A stretch of 64,000 nt of DNA from Candidatus Gastranaerophilales bacterium (GTDB lineage Bacteria > Cyanobacteriota > Vampirovibrionia > Gastranaerophilales > Gastranaerophilaceae), in NCBI GenBank assembly GCA_944322545.1, contig CALUPF010000015.1, positions 1-64,000 of the forward strand, read 5' to 3'. Positions 62,936-64,000 of this stretch are shown here, piece after piece (position 1 is the stretch's first letter; each line of letters starts with the position of its first letter). The notes under the pieces are model-generated. The model was given only the letters and a program-made list of their open reading frames with translations, did no database searches and was not told the origin of the DNA. The translations under genes and the position numbers were made by a program.

Positions 62936-64000
62936 ATGCTAGAATTTAATTGCAAGAATGTTTCTGCAAGCATTATTGGCGAGGAACAAGGTCTAGACCT
63001 TGAAAAAGAATTCAACCAATACAATGATAAAATTGCAAAAATCATCAATGAATTAAATTCTAAAAAAGACAAACCTGGACAATGGCTTCAATGGATGAAT
63101 CTTGGCTATAACGAAGAAACAGTATGGCTGGTTAAAGAATATGCAGCTATGGTTCAAGACCGTTTTGAAAACATTCTTGTCTTAGGTATAGGGGGCTCTG
63201 CATTAGGTGGCATTGCTGTTTGCGAAGCTTTATTAAAACCTTATTGGAATTTATTAAACCAAGAACAAAGAGAAAACTTACCTAGAATATTTTTTCTTGA
63301 CAATATAGATCCTGATCAAATCAACGGATTATTAGAAGTTTTAGACTTAAAGAAAACCCTGGTAAATGTAATTACAAAATCTGGTTCAACAGCTGAGACA
63401 ATGTCTCAATTTATGATTTTAAGAAACAAACTAGAACAAGAACTAGGTGACGACTACAGAAAACACATCGTAGCAACAACAGATCAAAATGCTGGAATTC
63501 TTAGACAAATTTCAAATGAAGAAGGTTACAAAACATTTGTTGTACCTGACGATGTAGGTGGCAGATTTTCCGTTTTTTCAGCAGTTGGCTTATTACCATT
63601 TGCTTTAGTTGGAATAGATATTGAAGAATTAATGCAAGGCGTAAAAGACATGGATCTTGCATTAAAAAACACAGACATACATCATAACATAGCTGCACAA
63701 AATGCTTTGATTCACTATCTAATGGATACACAAAAAGGTAAAAATATATCTGTTATGATGCCGTATTCAAGTCGTTTAAAATATATTTCAGATTGGTATG
63801 TCCAACTTTGGGCAGAAAGCCTTGGAAAATCACATGATTTAGATGGAAACAAAGTAAATATTGGTCCAACACCTGTTAAAGCAGTTGGTGCAACAGATCA
63901 GCACTCTCAAATCCAACTTTATAATGAAGGACCTAACAATAAAATCATTAATTTTATTAGAGTAAAAGAATTTGATACAACTTTAGAAATCCCAAGAATT
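62936..64000 (+). CDS. pgi: Glucose-6-phosphate isomerase (3' end outside window)
   Basis: Starts at ATG 62936 with AGGAG 6 bases upstream (an ATG at 62930 is too close to that site). The 355 visible codons run to the last base of the window. Motifs of phosphoglucose isomerase are clear: L-G-I-G-G-S-A-L-G-G near residue 84, I-T-K-S-G-S-T-A-E-T, and V-G-G-R-F-S-V-F-S-A-V-G-L-L-P with the catalytic-region Arg. The enzyme interconverts glucose-6-phosphate and fructose-6-phosphate. The gene is in the opposite direction to the proline-rich repeat gene, with 193 bases between them. Confidence 0.95.
   Translation, partial: MLEFNCKNVSASIIGEEQGLDLEKEFNQYNDKIAKIINELNSKKDKPGQWLQWMNLGYNEETVWLVKEYAAMVQDRFENILVLGIGGSALGGIAVCEALLKPYWNLLNQEQRENLPRIFFLDNIDPDQINGLLEVLDLKKTLVNVITKSGSTAETMSQFMILRNKLEQELGDDYRKHIVATTDQNAGILRQISNEEGYKTFVVPDDVGGRFSVFSAVGLLPFALVGIDIEELMQGVKDMDLALKNTDIHHNIAAQNALIHYLMDTQKGKNISVMMPYSSRLKYISDWYVQLWAESLGKSHDLDGNKVNIGPTPVKAVGATDQHSQIQLYNEGPNNKIINFIRVKEFDTTLEIPRI

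Overview
The window is AT-rich (roughly 70% A+T), uses the standard bacterial code (TAA, TAG and TGA all end clear genes), and carries a gene set that points to a non-photosynthetic relative of the Cyanobacteria, most likely a gut or host-associated Gastranaerophilales (Melainabacteria/Vampirovibrionia). The case rests on an RpaA/RpaB-like OmpR-family regulator, an AMIN-domain amidase, CtpA, YggT, prepilin-like proteins with FTLAE cleavage sites, and many cytoplasmic or membrane proteins of unknown function with a short N-terminal V-S-F-x-G type motif. The lineage is inferred from recognised families; no search was run.

Layout. 1-4 kb: the 3' end of a RelA/SpoT gene, a pair of paralogous motif-bearing proteins, and folP. 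4-17.7 kb: a TPR/YkgJ operon, uvrB, a tandem-duplicated GT2 glycosyltransferase with its partner, a TPR protein, tRNA-Val, several lineage-type secreted or coiled-coil proteins, rarA and yajQ. 17.9-25.3 kb: an accessory stretch with a 987-aa motif-bearing membrane protein, trxA, tRNA-Phe, a metallopeptidase pseudogene, a pilin-like gene with a premature stop and a kinase-like protein. 25.3-34.4 kb: hemerythrin, CorC-like protein, DUF4914 protein, a secreted nuclease/phospholipase D fusion, a GH38 mannosidase, and a small Cys-rich protein paired with a nuclease-like protein. 34.4-35.5 kb is an RNA cluster on the minus strand: large-type SRP RNA, a candidate 200-nt RNA with its own promoter and terminator, and two tRNA-Pro genes. 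35.5-64 kb: a giant GH13 protein, corA, a dicarboxylate symporter, motAB, tsaB/tsaE, trxB, a cell-wall pair (amidase, murI), speD, a response regulator, ctpA, obg, yggT, mtnP, a prepilin, a GlcF-like Fe-S protein, two overlapping Zn alcohol dehydrogenases, a second motif-bearing locus, a proline-rich repeat protein and the 5' part of pgi.

How the genes work together. Informational and stress housekeeping (rel, uvrB, rarA, tsaBE, obg, trxA/trxB) is interleaved with envelope functions (amidase, murI, ctpA, prepilins, motAB) and carbohydrate metabolism (GH13, GH38, pgi, GT2). speD and mtnP fit decarboxylated-SAM use and methylthioadenosine salvage. Operons are short, and many convergent neighbours abut within 0-10 bp.

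The most notable signals are (i) the recurrent [V/P/I]-S-F-x-G tag near the N terminus, and sometimes also the C terminus, of at least seven otherwise unrelated proteins including a GH13 enzyme and a kinase-like protein; (ii) three separate reading frames cut by an in-frame TAA; (iii) a perfect hairpin that buries the ribosome-binding site of one secreted-protein gene; and (iv) the candidate stand-alone RNA and duplicated tRNA-Pro region next to the SRP RNA gene.
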